This document shows, in pieces, positions 18,513-28,096 of a DNA stretch of 64,000 nucleotides. Numbering within the stretch: position 1 is the first letter of the stretch; each line of letters starts with the position of its first letter. A program made the position numbers and the translations under genes. This stretch comes from Alphaproteobacteria bacterium (GTDB lineage: Bacteria > Pseudomonadota > Alphaproteobacteria > Sphingomonadales > Kordiimonadaceae). The DNA lies in assembly GCA_006226495.1 (NCBI GenBank), contig SBGU01000031.1, forward strand, positions 1 to 64,000, given 5' to 3'. The notes below the pieces were generated by a model. That model was given only the letters and a program-made list of their open reading frames with translations, searched no databases and was not told the origin of the DNA.

Positions 18513-18576
18513 TATAGCGTTTTTCGTGTCTCCCGGAGGCAACAGTACCTAAGCACCTATTAACATAAACTCAAAA

Positions 18577-18590
18577 TGACACCGGTTACC
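18577..18590. promoter_or_regulatory. LacI-type operator before hydratase-TRAP operon
   Basis: TGACACCGGTTACC, identical to the kduI site read in the opposite direction, 59 bp upstream of the hydratase start. Together with the site at 18499 it gives a 78-bp centre-to-centre pair in the divergent promoter, which would allow looping. Confidence 0.7.
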
Positions 18591-18649
18591 ATAGTTTTTG
18601 ACACAAAAATATCGGCGGGCCGAATACCCGAAGGAACAGGGGAGAGGGA

Positions 18650-19516
18650 ATGAGTAAAGGATCAATTGCCGATTCGGCGTTTTCGCCGAAGGCAATCGCC
18701 GGCCGTTTTGTAACGGCACGGTCTGAAGGCCGCGCACTGGACGGATATCCAGGCACCCTGCCCGCCACGCTTGCGGACGCCTACCGGGTGCAGGATGCCG
18801 CCATCGGCCTGTGGCAGGACACCATAGGCGGCTGGAAGGTCGGCCGCATCATGGAACCGCTTGCCAGCGAATTCGGGACCGACCGCCTGGCCGGCCCCAT
18901 CTTCGACCGCCATATCTGGCGCGCCGGGTCGGGCGTGCTGGACTTCCCCATTTTTGTGGGTGGTTTTGGTGCGGTTGAAGCCGAATATATCCTGGAAATC
19001 GGCACCGACACACCAGCCGGCAAAACCAACTGGAGCCGCGCCGAAGCGGCGGCTGTGGTCAGCAATGTCTATATCGGTGTCGAAATCGCCAGCAGCCCCC
19101 TGGCCACCATCAACCAGCTTGGCCCGCGCTGCATCGTGTCCGACTTCGGCAACAATGCCAGCCTGATCGTGGGGCCCGAGTTGAAGAACTGGCGCACCCG
19201 CGCCTTCGAGGACTGGACTTGCGAAACCTGGATCGAAGGCAAACAGATTGCCACGGGCAACGCCGGTATCCTGCCGGGCGGCCCGTTCGAATCGGTCCGC
19301 TTCCTGCTTGAACTGTCGGCCCACCGTGGTATGCCCTTGAAGAAGGGATGCCTGGTGTCGTCAGGTGCGATCACCGGCGTGCATGATATCGTGGTCGGCG
19401 AAAGCTCAAGCATCCGCTTTGGCGCCGACGGCGAGATCAAGTGCCGTGCCGTCGCCAGCGATGGCGAAAGCGAAGCCCTGGCATCCGCCGCACGAGGGGG
19501 AGAGACCGCATGCTGA
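18650..19516 (+). CDS. 2-keto-4-pentenoate hydratase-like (FAH superfamily)
   Basis: 288 residues of the MhpD/fumarylacetoacetase-fold group. The FGAVEAEYILEIG stretch carries the ExE metal-ligand pair of this family, and IATGNAG and KGCLVSSGAITGVH are typical of the hydratase branch. Such enzymes add or remove water on 2-keto acids with Mg2+. It heads an operon with a TRAP transporter, controlled by the pectin operator, so the substrate is probably a 2-keto-3-deoxy or unsaturated sugar acid, not an aromatic ring-cleavage product. No known pectin step requires this enzyme. GGGGAGAGGG precedes the ATG, and the stop overlaps the next start. Confidence 0.75.
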   Translation: MSKGSIADSAFSPKAIAGRFVTARSEGRALDGYPGTLPATLADAYRVQDAAIGLWQDTIGGWKVGRIMEPLASEFGTDRLAGPIFDRHIWRAGSGVLDFPIFVGGFGAVEAEYILEIGTDTPAGKTNWSRAEAAAVVSNVYIGVEIASSPLATINQLGPRCIVSDFGNNASLIVGPELKNWRTRAFEDWTCETWIEGKQIATGNAGILPGGPFESVRFLLELSAHRGMPLKKGCLVSSGAITGVHDIVVGESSSIRFGADGEIKCRAVASDGESEALASAARGGETAC

Positions 19517-20499
19517 ACCGCCGAAACCTGCTGACCGGCCTGGCCGCAACCCTTGCGGCCCCGACCGCAGCGGCGCTCGCCGCCGCCGCGCCGGCCCAGC
19601 GCCTGTTGCGTGTGGCGGAAGTGCATGTCTCCGATTTCCCGACCGTGAAAGCCATGCAGTGGATGAACGCTGAACTCATGGCGTCCTACCCCGACACAGC
19701 GCTTCGGGTCTATCACTCCGGCCAGTTGGGCCGCGAGAAAGACACGATCGAACTGGCCCGCATCGGCGCGCTGGCCTGCACGCGGGTGCATAGTTCTGCG
19801 CTCAATAATGCCGTGCCGGCCACACGCATCATGTCCCTGCCCTATGTGTTCGATTCCACCGATCACATGCGCCGGGTTTACGACAGCCCGGTGGGTGCCG
19901 AAATCCTGGCCGCGTTCGACAGAATAGGCCTGATCGGCCTTGCGATCTACGATTCTGGTTCGCGCAACTTCTACAACACCCGCCACAAGATCGAAGGCCC
20001 TGCCGACATGCATGGCCTGAAGCTTCGGGTGCCGCAGTCGGACATTTTCATCGAAACGGTCGCGGCCCTGGGCGGCAACCCGACACCGCTGTCGTATGGC
20101 GAGGTCTTCTCCTCGTTGCAGACGCACCTGATCGACGGCGCCGAAAACAACTGGCCCAGCTTCCAGACCAGCCAGCAATACAAGATCGCCAGTTACTGGT
20201 CGGAAAGTGAACATTCGTTTGCGCCCGATATCCTGTTGATGTCGAAAAAGGTCGCGGCAGAAATCGGCGCCGACAGAAGCGAGTTCATCATCGACGCCGC
20301 CCGCCGGTCCCTGCCGGTGATGCGCGAAGCCTGGGATGCCCAGGTCGAAAAATCGCGCCGCATCGTCATCGACGCCGGCGCCCAGATCAACGCGGTCGAC
20401 AAGGATGCCTTCCGCAAGGCGGCCTGGCCGATGCTGGAACAACATTTGAAGGACCCGGAAATCCGGCGCCTTTACGAAGCCATTCGCGCGCTGGCCTGA
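19510..20499 (+). CDS. TRAP transporter substrate-binding protein DctP
   Basis: 329 residues of the DctP family. The N-terminus is a signal peptide with an RR pair (MLNRRNLLTGLAATLAAP), so it is periplasmic. Family marks include the central SRNFYNTRHKIEGPADMHGLKLRVPQS region (the Arg that binds a carboxylate lies in LRVP), and FQTSQQYKIASYW. Sugar-acid TRAP binding proteins have this layout. The ATG at 19510 lies inside the end of the hydratase gene (7-bp overlap), indicating translational coupling. The ligand is probably a uronate or unsaturated uronate. Confidence 0.9.
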   Translation: MLNRRNLLTGLAATLAAPTAAALAAAAPAQRLLRVAEVHVSDFPTVKAMQWMNAELMASYPDTALRVYHSGQLGREKDTIELARIGALACTRVHSSALNNAVPATRIMSLPYVFDSTDHMRRVYDSPVGAEILAAFDRIGLIGLAIYDSGSRNFYNTRHKIEGPADMHGLKLRVPQSDIFIETVAALGGNPTPLSYGEVFSSLQTHLIDGAENNWPSFQTSQQYKIASYWSESEHSFAPDILLMSKKVAAEIGADRSEFIIDAARRSLPVMREAWDAQVEKSRRIVIDAGAQINAVDKDAFRKAAWPMLEQHLKDPEIRRLYEAIRALA

Positions 20500-20567
20500 G
20501 CGGCCTTACGCGCCTGAACCCATAACCGGGCCCGCCCCGGTACAGTCAAAACCCTGGGGAGGGATGT

Positions 20568-21065
20568 ATGACAGACAGTGACGGCCTCGACGCGGGCCCC
20601 TTCCAATTTCTGGCCAGGCTGGCCCTTGTGGGCGCCTGTGTTTCGCTTGTCGCCCTTGTGCTTGTGGAAGCCTGGCAGGTGATCGGGCGGTATGCGCTTG
20701 AAGCCTCGCCCAGTTGGACCGAACCTGTGGCCCTGGTGATGATCAAGTTCGCCCTGATGTTCGGCGCCGCCGTCGGCGTGCGGGCCGAAGCGCATTTCCG
20801 CTTCCAGCTTCTGGTCGATGCCGTGCCCGGTGCCCTACACGGCGCCCTCGAAGCCTTCGCCCGCATCATCTGTGCGCTGATCGGCGCGGCGCTGGCCATC
20901 TGGTCTGCCGTCATGGCCGCGGAAACCTGGGGCGTGAAGGTCGCGGGTGCGCCGCTGCCGATGGGCTTCTATTTTGTACCTTTCCTTGTGGGCGGCAGCC
21001 TGATCTGCCTGTTCGCGCTTGAACGCCTGTTCCTCGCGCGCGCCCACACCCCTGTTGCGGAGTAA
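20568..21065 (+). CDS. TRAP transporter small permease DctQ
   Basis: 165 residues with four predicted transmembrane helices and the DctQ features: WQVIGRYALEASPSWTEP after helix 1 and GVRAEAHFRFQ following helix 2. It stabilises the large permease DctM in the inner membrane. GGGGAGGG precedes the ATG. It is 68 bp after dctP and 5 bp before dctM. Confidence 0.9.
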   Translation: MTDSDGLDAGPFQFLARLALVGACVSLVALVLVEAWQVIGRYALEASPSWTEPVALVMIKFALMFGAAVGVRAEAHFRFQLLVDAVPGALHGALEAFARIICALIGAALAIWSAVMAAETWGVKVAGAPLPMGFYFVPFLVGGSLICLFALERLFLARAHTPVAE

Positions 21066-21070
21066 AGCCC

Positions 21071-22351
21071 ATGGCCATCAGTCTCCTGTTCCTGAGCTTC
21101 ATCCTCCTCCTGCTTATCGGGGTGCCGGTTGCCTTCGCGCTGGCGACAGCCTCGTTCCTGACCGTGCTCTATCTCGGCCTGCCGCCCGCCGTGTTCGTGA
21201 TCGAAACAGCCGCCGGCACCGACAGCTCGACCCTGATTGCCATTCCGCTGTTTATCTTTGCGGGGCAATTGATGCTGTCCGGCGGCATTTCAGCCAAGCT
21301 GATCTCGCTGGCGTCGGCCCTTGTCGGCCATATCCGCGGCGGCCTGGGCCAGGTGAACGTGCTGTCGTGCCTGTTCTTCGGCGGTGTGTCCGGCTCGGCG
21401 CTTGCGGACGTGTCCGCCGTCGGTGGTGCCATGATCCCGCAGATGGTGGAACGCAAATACGACCGGGATTATGCGGTGAACGTAACGGTCGCCTCGGCGC
21501 TCGTGGCGCTTCTGGTGCCACCGTCCCATAACCTGATCCTGTTTTCGGCGTCTGCCGGTGGCTCGATCTCGATTGCCGACCTGTTCGCGGCCGGCATCAT
21601 CCCCGCGCTGATGCTGATGCTGTCGGTCATGGCCACCGCCTATATCCTCGCGCGCAAACGCGGGTATGAAACTGCCAAATTCCCGGGCTTCGCCGAACTG
21701 GGCATCCGTTTCATCGCCGCCCTGCCCGGCTTGCTCTTGATCTTCGTCATCTTCGGCGGTATCCGCGCCGGCATCTTCACGGCGGTTGAAAGCGCGTCGG
21801 TAGCGGTGCTGTATGCCCTTGCCGTGACCGCACTTTTGTACCGCGACCTGCCGAAGAAGGAATTCTTCGGCGCCTGCATGCGCGCCGCGCGCATGAGCGG
21901 GGTGATCCTGTTCGTGATCAGCGCCGCCGCCGGGTTCGGCTGGCTGATGGCCTATCTTGAAGTGCCAACCAAGGCCGTTGCAGCCATCAGCTCGATTGCC
22001 GACAACCCGCTGGGCATCCTGATCATGATCAATATCGTGATCCTGATCCTGGGCACCTTCATGGACATGGCGCCCCTGATCATCATCTGCACACCGATCT
22101 TCCTGCCGGTCGCCAAGGCGTTCGGGGTCGACCCCGTGCAGTTCGGCATCATCCTGGTGCTGAATGCTGGCATCGGCCTGATCACACCGCCCGTGGGCTC
22201 GGTGCTGTTCGTCGGCACCGCCATCGGCAAGATCAGTATCCCCGAGACACTGAAGACCCTGTGGCCCTTCTATATCGCGGGTCTCGCGGTCCTGATCCTC
22301 GTCACCTACGTGCCGGCCTTCTCCTTGTGGCTGCCCAGCCTCCTGAAATGA
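21071..22351 (+). CDS. TRAP transporter large permease DctM
   Basis: 426 residues with about 12 hydrophobic segments. Diagnostic stretches are PLFIFAGQLMLSGGIS, FFGGVSGSALADVSAVGGAMIP, and the C-terminal GTFMDMAPLIIICTPIFLPVAKAFGVDP and GLITPPVGSVLFVG, all typical of DctM. It carries out sodium-driven import of the DctP ligand. The stop overlaps the start of the next gene (ATGA), extending the operon. Confidence 0.93.
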   Translation: MAISLLFLSFILLLLIGVPVAFALATASFLTVLYLGLPPAVFVIETAAGTDSSTLIAIPLFIFAGQLMLSGGISAKLISLASALVGHIRGGLGQVNVLSCLFFGGVSGSALADVSAVGGAMIPQMVERKYDRDYAVNVTVASALVALLVPPSHNLILFSASAGGSISIADLFAAGIIPALMLMLSVMATAYILARKRGYETAKFPGFAELGIRFIAALPGLLLIFVIFGGIRAGIFTAVESASVAVLYALAVTALLYRDLPKKEFFGACMRAARMSGVILFVISAAAGFGWLMAYLEVPTKAVAAISSIADNPLGILIMINIVILILGTFMDMAPLIIICTPIFLPVAKAFGVDPVQFGIILVLNAGIGLITPPVGSVLFVGTAIGKISIPETLKTLWPFYIAGLAVLILVTYVPAFSLWLPSLLK

Positions 22352-23220
22352 TCCGGCATGCCGCCTGCCTCCTGACCGTCGCCTCCGGCCTGTTGCTTGC
22401 CGGATGCGACGGTACCGGCCTGGAAACCGACATCATGCCGGCCAAGGTGGACATCACCGAAGCCGGCAAACCTGTGCTGACCTACCAGCTTGCGCCACCA
22501 CCCGGTGCCGAGGCCTGGCGCGCCAATTACCTGCATCCGGTTTATGCGCCTTCAGGCACGGTGATCACCGAAAACGCCCCCACGGACCATATCCACCACC
22601 GGGGCCTGTTCTGGGCCTGGCGTGGCGTGTTTCTGGACGGTAAAAGCGCCGGTGACGCCTGGGTGGGCGACCATATCCGCTATGCCACCAGCCTCGTGTC
22701 TGCGGATGAATGGCAGGACGGCAGCCTGCGCCTGATCACCCGCACCAACTGGACCACCGATGCCTTTGGCGAACCCCTCGCTTTCATGACCGAACAGACG
22801 GATGTCACCATCTGGCCGCTTGACGATGGCAAACGCCGGCTGGATATCCGGGTGGCGCTCAGGGCGCTGGTCTCGGGCGTGTCGCTCGCGGGCTCGGACA
22901 ATGAAAAAGGCTATGGCGGCCTGTCGTTCCGCTTCGGCCATGCCGACACGGTGCAGATTGCCTCCGACGGTCAGACCCTCACCGCCACGCCTGCCCCGGT
23001 CCAGACCGGCGACACCGTAGAGTTCAGCTTTCCCGACGTAGCAGAACCCGGCTGGCCGACCGAAATTGCCATAAGCTGCAAGGCCGATGGCGTGCCCTGG
23101 CACAACTGGATCATCCGGCAGGAACTCAGCATGCAAAACTGCGCTTGGCCCGGCCGCGCCGCCGCCCAAATCCCCACCGACCGCGACACGGTCCTGGAAG
23201 CCAGCCTGATTATTGGCTGA
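22348..23220 (+). CDS. DUF6807/PmoA-like lipoprotein
   Basis: 290 residues. The signal ends in a lipobox (LLAGC), so it is a periplasmic lipoprotein, unlike most cytoplasmic members of this family. The HPVYAPSGTVITENAPTDHIHHRGLFWAW stretch is the characteristic core of DUF6807 proteins (annotated historically as PmoA family), often found beside sugar oxidoreductases in polysaccharide-utilisation loci. Function is not established. The histidine cluster (DHIHHRG) looks like a metal or active site. It is translationally coupled to dctM by ATGA overlap, which ties it to uptake of the pectin-derived substrate. Confidence 0.75.
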   Translation: MIRHAACLLTVASGLLLAGCDGTGLETDIMPAKVDITEAGKPVLTYQLAPPPGAEAWRANYLHPVYAPSGTVITENAPTDHIHHRGLFWAWRGVFLDGKSAGDAWVGDHIRYATSLVSADEWQDGSLRLITRTNWTTDAFGEPLAFMTEQTDVTIWPLDDGKRRLDIRVALRALVSGVSLAGSDNEKGYGGLSFRFGHADTVQIASDGQTLTATPAPVQTGDTVEFSFPDVAEPGWPTEIAISCKADGVPWHNWIIRQELSMQNCAWPGRAAAQIPTDRDTVLEASLIIG

Positions 23221-23263
23221 TAGCCACGCTGGCCGCCCCGACATCCGCGCATCCATAAAAAAA

Positions 23264-23293
23264 GCCCGAAGCGGCTTGGAGGTCCGCTTCGGG
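23264..23293 (-). terminator. Intrinsic terminator after the GH43 gene
   Basis: An 11-bp perfect stem (GCCCGAAGCGG / CCGCTTCGGGC) with a 8-base loop. On the minus strand it is followed by seven Ts, ending the GH43 transcript. It also separates that gene from the convergent TRAP operon. Confidence 0.85.
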
Positions 23294-23387
23294 CCGAGGG
23301 TGGGAACCAGGGCGAGGCAGGTGACCTTGGGAGGCGCCCCGCCCTGACTTGGGTTACTTCCGGTGCCGCGCCGGCCTGGCCGTGCGG

Positions 23388-25052
23388 CTATTCGTCATAA
23401 AGCGCCTCGTAGGTGAAATTGGCGAAGCGCGCCTCGCCCGTGCCGGCGGCATAGAAGGCCGGCCTGAGGCTCAGGAAATCGTAGGCAACATTATGGTGGT
23501 AGCCCGACACTTCCATCTGGACATCGAACTTGTGCCAGCTTTGGCCGTCGTCGCGGCTGGTGTGGATGGTCAGGATATTCTGCCGGTTGGTGAGCCTGAG
23601 GCGGAGCTTGCGCACCGGCGTGTCCGGCTGGCCCGGCTCACGCTGGCCCGGAATGCGCCCGCGCGGCCGCGCGAGGCCGTAACGATGCATCATCAGGCCT
23701 TCGGGCCCAAGGCCAAGCCCGGCATACAGGCGGCGGTTATAAAACAAAAGCAGCCCGGCTTCCGTGTGGTCGTCGATGCTGATATCGGCTTCGATCCGGT
23801 AGGACTGATCGCCCGAGATACAACTGACCGGGGAACAATTGGATGGTTCGGTGCCCTTGCCCTTCAGATACAGGCCGCCGTCGACATAACGCACCCGTTT
23901 CATCTCGTCCGGCGCGGGGTCGTAAAAAGCCCACTGGACACCGAAGCGGTTCGTGGAAAAATCGTCGCTGAGCGGCATGCCATGCGGCTGCGGCCCGAGA
24001 TCAATCGGCTTTCTGATCGGCGCCGACAGGTCGCCGCCCAAGGGTTTCACCCAGCCGTCGGCGGTCCATTCAACGGGTTCCAGAAGCGTCTGGCGGCCCA
24101 GGGTCCAATAGCCGTTTTCATAACCGTGATAGATCATCCACCACTGGCCGCCGGGGCCTTCAAACAGGGTTGCATGTCCGCGCGACCACCATTTTTCGGT
24201 GGCGCTTTCGGTCCGGAGAACCGGGTTGTTGGGCGCATTTTCCCACGGGCCTTCGAGGAATTTGGAGCGCGCCATAATGACCATATGGCCGGTGGGCGGG
24301 CCGGCGGTGCCGCCAACCGCGGTGACGATATAGAACCAGTCGCCGCGTTTCATCACCTTCGGGCCTTCAGGCGCAAAGGTTTCCACCACCCAGTCTTCCG
24401 GGTAGCGCCAGGGGTCGTAGACATGTTCGACCGCGCCCGCGAGCGACAAGCCGTCTGCCGACAGTTTCACCCGGTCGCCGCCCGACAGGAACAGCCAGCG
24501 GGTGCCGTCCGTATCCACCACATGGCCGGGGTCGATATGCTGGTGCAGCTTCAGGTCGATGGGCGCAGACCAGGGGCCGTTGATGTCGTCGGCATGAATG
24601 ACATAAATGGAGCGGTAATCCGGGAAGCGCGCCGGAATGTAACAGAAATAGCGCCCGTCATGCTTGACGAGTTCGGGCGCCCAGACCGACCCGATGGGGG
24701 TGGTCAGCGCCGCCGTCACCGGCTGCCAGTTCACCAGGTCGCGGCTGTGCCAGATCACGATGCCCGGGTAACTGTCGAAGCTGGAGAAGGTCAGGTAATA
24801 ATCGTCGCCGTCCTTCATGATGGACGGGTCGGGATGGTCGCCCGCGAACACGGGGTTCAGGAAGGTGCCATTGCCAAGGTCGGCCTTGCGCTGACCTTCA
24901 AAACCGCGGCCCCAGACCATGTCGGCATAGGGATCGAGGGACGATGTCGCACGCGAACCCTGGGCCGCCACGCCAGCAAACGGCAGGGCCGGCAGGGCGG
25001 CCAGGGCGCTGGTGCCCAGAAGGCTTTTCAGAAGGCTGCGTCGGTTCATCAT
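23388..25052 (-). CDS. Secreted glycoside hydrolase family 43
   Basis: 554 residues with a signal peptide beginning MMNRRSLLKSLLG. The five-bladed propeller starts at NPVFAGDHPDPSIMKDGDDYYL, with the catalytic base Asp in HPDPS. The WAPELVKHDGRYF blade follows, and the EGPKVMKRGDWFY stretch carries the general acid Glu. A C-terminal beta-sandwich of about 180 residues (SDDFSTNRFGVQWAFYDP onward) is typical of GH43 enzymes of the xylosidase/arabinofuranosidase type. It should remove arabinose or a similar side-chain sugar from pectin. The start at 25052 follows GGGGGA. It lies downstream of the TonB receptor on the same strand. Confidence 0.88.
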   Translation of the reverse strand: MMNRRSLLKSLLGTSALAALPALPFAGVAAQGSRATSSLDPYADMVWGRGFEGQRKADLGNGTFLNPVFAGDHPDPSIMKDGDDYYLTFSSFDSYPGIVIWHSRDLVNWQPVTAALTTPIGSVWAPELVKHDGRYFCYIPARFPDYRSIYVIHADDINGPWSAPIDLKLHQHIDPGHVVDTDGTRWLFLSGGDRVKLSADGLSLAGAVEHVYDPWRYPEDWVVETFAPEGPKVMKRGDWFYIVTAVGGTAGPPTGHMVIMARSKFLEGPWENAPNNPVLRTESATEKWWSRGHATLFEGPGGQWWMIYHGYENGYWTLGRQTLLEPVEWTADGWVKPLGGDLSAPIRKPIDLGPQPHGMPLSDDFSTNRFGVQWAFYDPAPDEMKRVRYVDGGLYLKGKGTEPSNCSPVSCISGDQSYRIEADISIDDHTEAGLLLFYNRRLYAGLGLGPEGLMMHRYGLARPRGRIPGQREPGQPDTPVRKLRLRLTNRQNILTIHTSRDDGQSWHKFDVQMEVSGYHHNVAYDFLSLRPAFYAAGTGEARFANFTYEALYDE

Positions 25053-25087
25053 GGCGGTTCCCCCAGGTGTCATCTGGTCAAAGAAAA

Positions 25088-25119
25088 GGCCGGGACGCGC
25101 TGAATACCGCCTCCCGGCC
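25088..25119 (-). terminator. Terminator between TonB receptor and GH43
   Basis: Stem GGCCGGGA / TCCCGGCC. On the minus strand TTTTCTTT follows immediately. It would stop most transcripts from the receptor gene and reduce GH43 expression relative to the receptor, unless GH43 has its own promoter. Confidence 0.65.
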
Positions 25120-25166
25120 ATTGTTTCCCCCGGCGTGCAGACCGGGGGTCGGGTGGGAAGTCCCGA

Positions 25167-27953
25167 TTACATTTTGTAACGGACGCCGAACAGGATCACG
25201 CGACCGAAGTGATTGTACTCGTAGTTACGGTCGACATAGAGGTCGGCGTAACGATCACGATAGTCGTCGGTCAGGTTGATGCCCTCGAGCGACAGTTCGA
25301 CCTGGTCGTTGAGCTGGTAGCGAATGGCCGCATCGACGTTGATCGAGCTGTTGTAACCTTCGAACCGGCTGCCCGTCGCACTGGTAGCGTCGGCGAAGCC
25401 GTTCCGGTAGGCCACCGAAACACGAGCCGAGAATTTCTCGTCCTCGTAATACAGGGTGCCGTTGGCCGAGGTTTTCGACAGACCGAACAACGGCTCGGTG
25501 CGGGCTTCGGGGATCAGAACCGGGAACGAACCGGATGTCGGGACCGGATCGGTTGCCGGACCACTTACCTCGTAATCCACATCGCTTGTGACCAGGGTCA
25601 GGTTCAGGATCGTACCGAAATTCTTCAGCGCACCCGGCAGGAAGGTGAACGGCGTCTGGATGGAAAATTCCACGCCCTTCAGGTTCGCGCCAGGGCCATC
25701 GCCGATGGAACGGATTTCCCAGTCCTGTCCGGTCGGGTTCAGCGCACCCGGCGACCCGGGCGGGATCAGCGACAGCGGCAGCCCTGTCGATGCATAGGTA
25801 CCCTGCACACTGGAGCTGATCGGGAAGCTTTTCACATCCTTGGCGAACAGGGCAACCGACGCAATGGCTTGCGGCGCGAAATAATATTCGAACGACAGGT
25901 CATAGGTGGTGGCGCGGAACGGGCTCAGGTTCGGGTTGCCCGAGCTGACCCGGTAGTTGAAGCCGTCAACCGAACCGCCCGGCGTCAGGTTGCCGAGGGT
26001 CGGACGGGTGATCACTTTGGCAGCCGCAGCCCGGATCACGAACGTGTCGGTCGGCCAGATGGCCAGGTTCGCGGACGGCAGCCAATCGTCGTAGGTGCGC
26101 TTCACTTCGACTTCGGCACCGTTATTGTAGCCGGTGGACGACTGTTTGGTGCGCGCGTAACGAACGCCGGCATTGAAGGCAACACGGGTATCGCCCATGT
26201 TGGTGTCGCCATTGAGCTGCAGGTACCCGCCTGTCACCGCCTCGACAACGCCCCTGTCCTCTGTCGGCTGGAACACCGCCTCGCGGTCATAGAGGCCGAT
26301 CACATCTGCTGCGGCATCGATATTGGGGATGATCCAGCTCGTGGTCGTGCCCGAGGGCTGACCGGCATCACCCAGTTCGAAAAGCTGGGCAATCTGGTCG
26401 GTGACCTGCAGGCCATAGGTGCCTGAGGCACAGGTGAAAGCGGAACAGTAGGCAGAGTCGCGGCGATAGCCTTCGGTCTCGAAGCTGAAGCGCCGATACA
26501 TGGCCCCGCCTTCAAGCTGCAGGTGTTCGCTCAGGTCCCATTCGCCATTCAGGGCCAGGGTCCGGAACTTGTTGGTCAGGTAGGACGGACGGTCACGGAA
26601 TTCGGCGAGCTGGAACGATGACGCCTGGTCGACGCCGCTGCCGAAGGTCAGGACCGGGCTGTTCATGTTGCTATAGTCGAAGCTGTAGCCCATATGGTCG
26701 CGATCGTCGAAAATGATCGTGGTTTCAACCGGGATATCAGCGTCGGACCGCGAGAAGCCGCCAAGCACCTCGAAACGGAAGCTGTCTGTGACGTCCTGTT
26801 CCCAGCGGCTGGACAACTGGTAGAATTCGGTTTCGCTTTCGCGGCGATAGGCTTCGGTGCGCACCCACGCGTTATCAAAGGTACCCGAAACCATGGTGCC
26901 GTTTTCATCAACGGTATAGTCGCGTACATCGATTGTGCGTTCGTTGCTGCGGAACAGGACCTCGCCCCAGCTTTCCTCGCGGGTTTCCTTGAAGTTGGAA
27001 TAGAGGCCGTCGATCGAGACCTTGGTACCTTCGCTGGGTGCAAACTGCACGGACGCGGTGGCGCCAAGACGTTCCCGGTCGTGGCTGACTTCGCCGTAGC
27101 GCGGGATACGCGGGTGCATGGCCAAGGCAGCTTCGTTACAGACGTCGCTCGGCACATAGGTGGAGCCGTTGAGACAGGACGTGCCCTCAACCGAACGGAA
27201 ACGCGCCTGCGCCCAGCGCACGGTGTTGTTGCCAAGCTCGGACGTGGTGTAGTCGGACCAGGCCACCGACGCGGAAATGCCGAACGTGCGCTCCGGGTTC
27301 ACATAAGCGCCAAGGGCGGCAAGGCGCGGGCTCAGGTCGTCGCTCAGGTCGTTATACTGACCCTTGGCCGAAAGCACCAGCGAGGTACCTTCCTTCAGGG
27401 ACAGCGGGCTGCCGGTGTTGAGGTCGACCACGGCACCCAGCGAGCCTTCGTCAAGCGAGGCTTCTGCAGTCTTGTGCACAATGATCGAGCTGAACAGTTC
27501 GGACGCAAACACGTTGAAGTCGAACGCGCGGTCGCGGTTGGCGGAAGCCCCATCGGTGGAAGTGGCGATGGTTTCCATGCCGTTCAGGCGAACGCGGGTG
27601 AACTGCGCACCCAGGCCGCGGACCGAGATGGCACGGCCTTCACCCGCGTCACGGGCGATGGCAATACCGGGAATACGCTGCAGCGCTTCCGCAAGGTTCT
27701 GGTCCGGGAATTTGGCAATATCTTCCGCCACGATGGCGTCTACCGCCGAAACCGACTCTTTTTTCACACCGATAGCGGCCTGAAGGCTGCTGCGGTAGCC
27801 GGTTACGGTGATTTCTTCAAGGGTGCCGATACCGTCCGTATCAGCCTGTGAATCCTGCGCCAGAACCGATTGCGGCAAAGCGGCGGCCACGACAAGTGAC
27901 GACAGCGCCGTACCGAAAAGGAATGCACCAGGGCGTGTTTTTAGAATCTTCAT
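25167..27953 (-). CDS. TonB-dependent outer-membrane receptor, pectin locus
   Basis: 928 residues. A signal peptide ends near VLAQ. The TonB box region is EEITVTGYRSSLQAAI, and the plug is recognisable from AEDIAKFPDQNLAEALQRIPGIAI and ISVRGLGAQFTRVRLNG. The rest is a 22-strand barrel ending in the aromatic-rich FGRVILFGVRYKM. This is the Caulobacter-type receptor family (TIGR01782-like) used for oligosaccharide import. Three copies of the pectin operator lie upstream, so oligogalacturonides or related oligomers are the likely cargo. No SusD partner is present, as is usual in proteobacteria. Confidence 0.93.
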   Translation of the reverse strand: MKILKTRPGAFLFGTALSSLVVAAALPQSVLAQDSQADTDGIGTLEEITVTGYRSSLQAAIGVKKESVSAVDAIVAEDIAKFPDQNLAEALQRIPGIAIARDAGEGRAISVRGLGAQFTRVRLNGMETIATSTDGASANRDRAFDFNVFASELFSSIIVHKTAEASLDEGSLGAVVDLNTGSPLSLKEGTSLVLSAKGQYNDLSDDLSPRLAALGAYVNPERTFGISASVAWSDYTTSELGNNTVRWAQARFRSVEGTSCLNGSTYVPSDVCNEAALAMHPRIPRYGEVSHDRERLGATASVQFAPSEGTKVSIDGLYSNFKETREESWGEVLFRSNERTIDVRDYTVDENGTMVSGTFDNAWVRTEAYRRESETEFYQLSSRWEQDVTDSFRFEVLGGFSRSDADIPVETTIIFDDRDHMGYSFDYSNMNSPVLTFGSGVDQASSFQLAEFRDRPSYLTNKFRTLALNGEWDLSEHLQLEGGAMYRRFSFETEGYRRDSAYCSAFTCASGTYGLQVTDQIAQLFELGDAGQPSGTTTSWIIPNIDAAADVIGLYDREAVFQPTEDRGVVEAVTGGYLQLNGDTNMGDTRVAFNAGVRYARTKQSSTGYNNGAEVEVKRTYDDWLPSANLAIWPTDTFVIRAAAAKVITRPTLGNLTPGGSVDGFNYRVSSGNPNLSPFRATTYDLSFEYYFAPQAIASVALFAKDVKSFPISSSVQGTYASTGLPLSLIPPGSPGALNPTGQDWEIRSIGDGPGANLKGVEFSIQTPFTFLPGALKNFGTILNLTLVTSDVDYEVSGPATDPVPTSGSFPVLIPEARTEPLFGLSKTSANGTLYYEDEKFSARVSVAYRNGFADATSATGSRFEGYNSSINVDAAIRYQLNDQVELSLEGINLTDDYRDRYADLYVDRNYEYNHFGRVILFGVRYKM

Positions 27954-28064
27954 GTGGTTTACCTCCCCAGGTTTATGACGCGCCCGCTGCTTGTAACACA
28001 GCCAGCACGCCCGCGATCATGAAACATGATTGCCAGGACGGTTCCTTCCCAATGTCCCGGCCAA

Positions 28065-28078
28065 TGACACCGGTGTCA
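28065..28078. promoter_or_regulatory. LacI-type operator 1 before TonB receptor
   Basis: TGACACCGGTGTCA, a perfect palindrome identical to the esterase site, 112 bp upstream of the receptor start. Confidence 0.75.
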
Positions 28079-28096
28079 CGACCTAATACACAAAAA

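Noticed and set aside
23349-25103. A 584-codon plus-strand frame opposite GH43
   Set aside because: Shadow frame; the GH43 catalytic motifs are on the minus strand.
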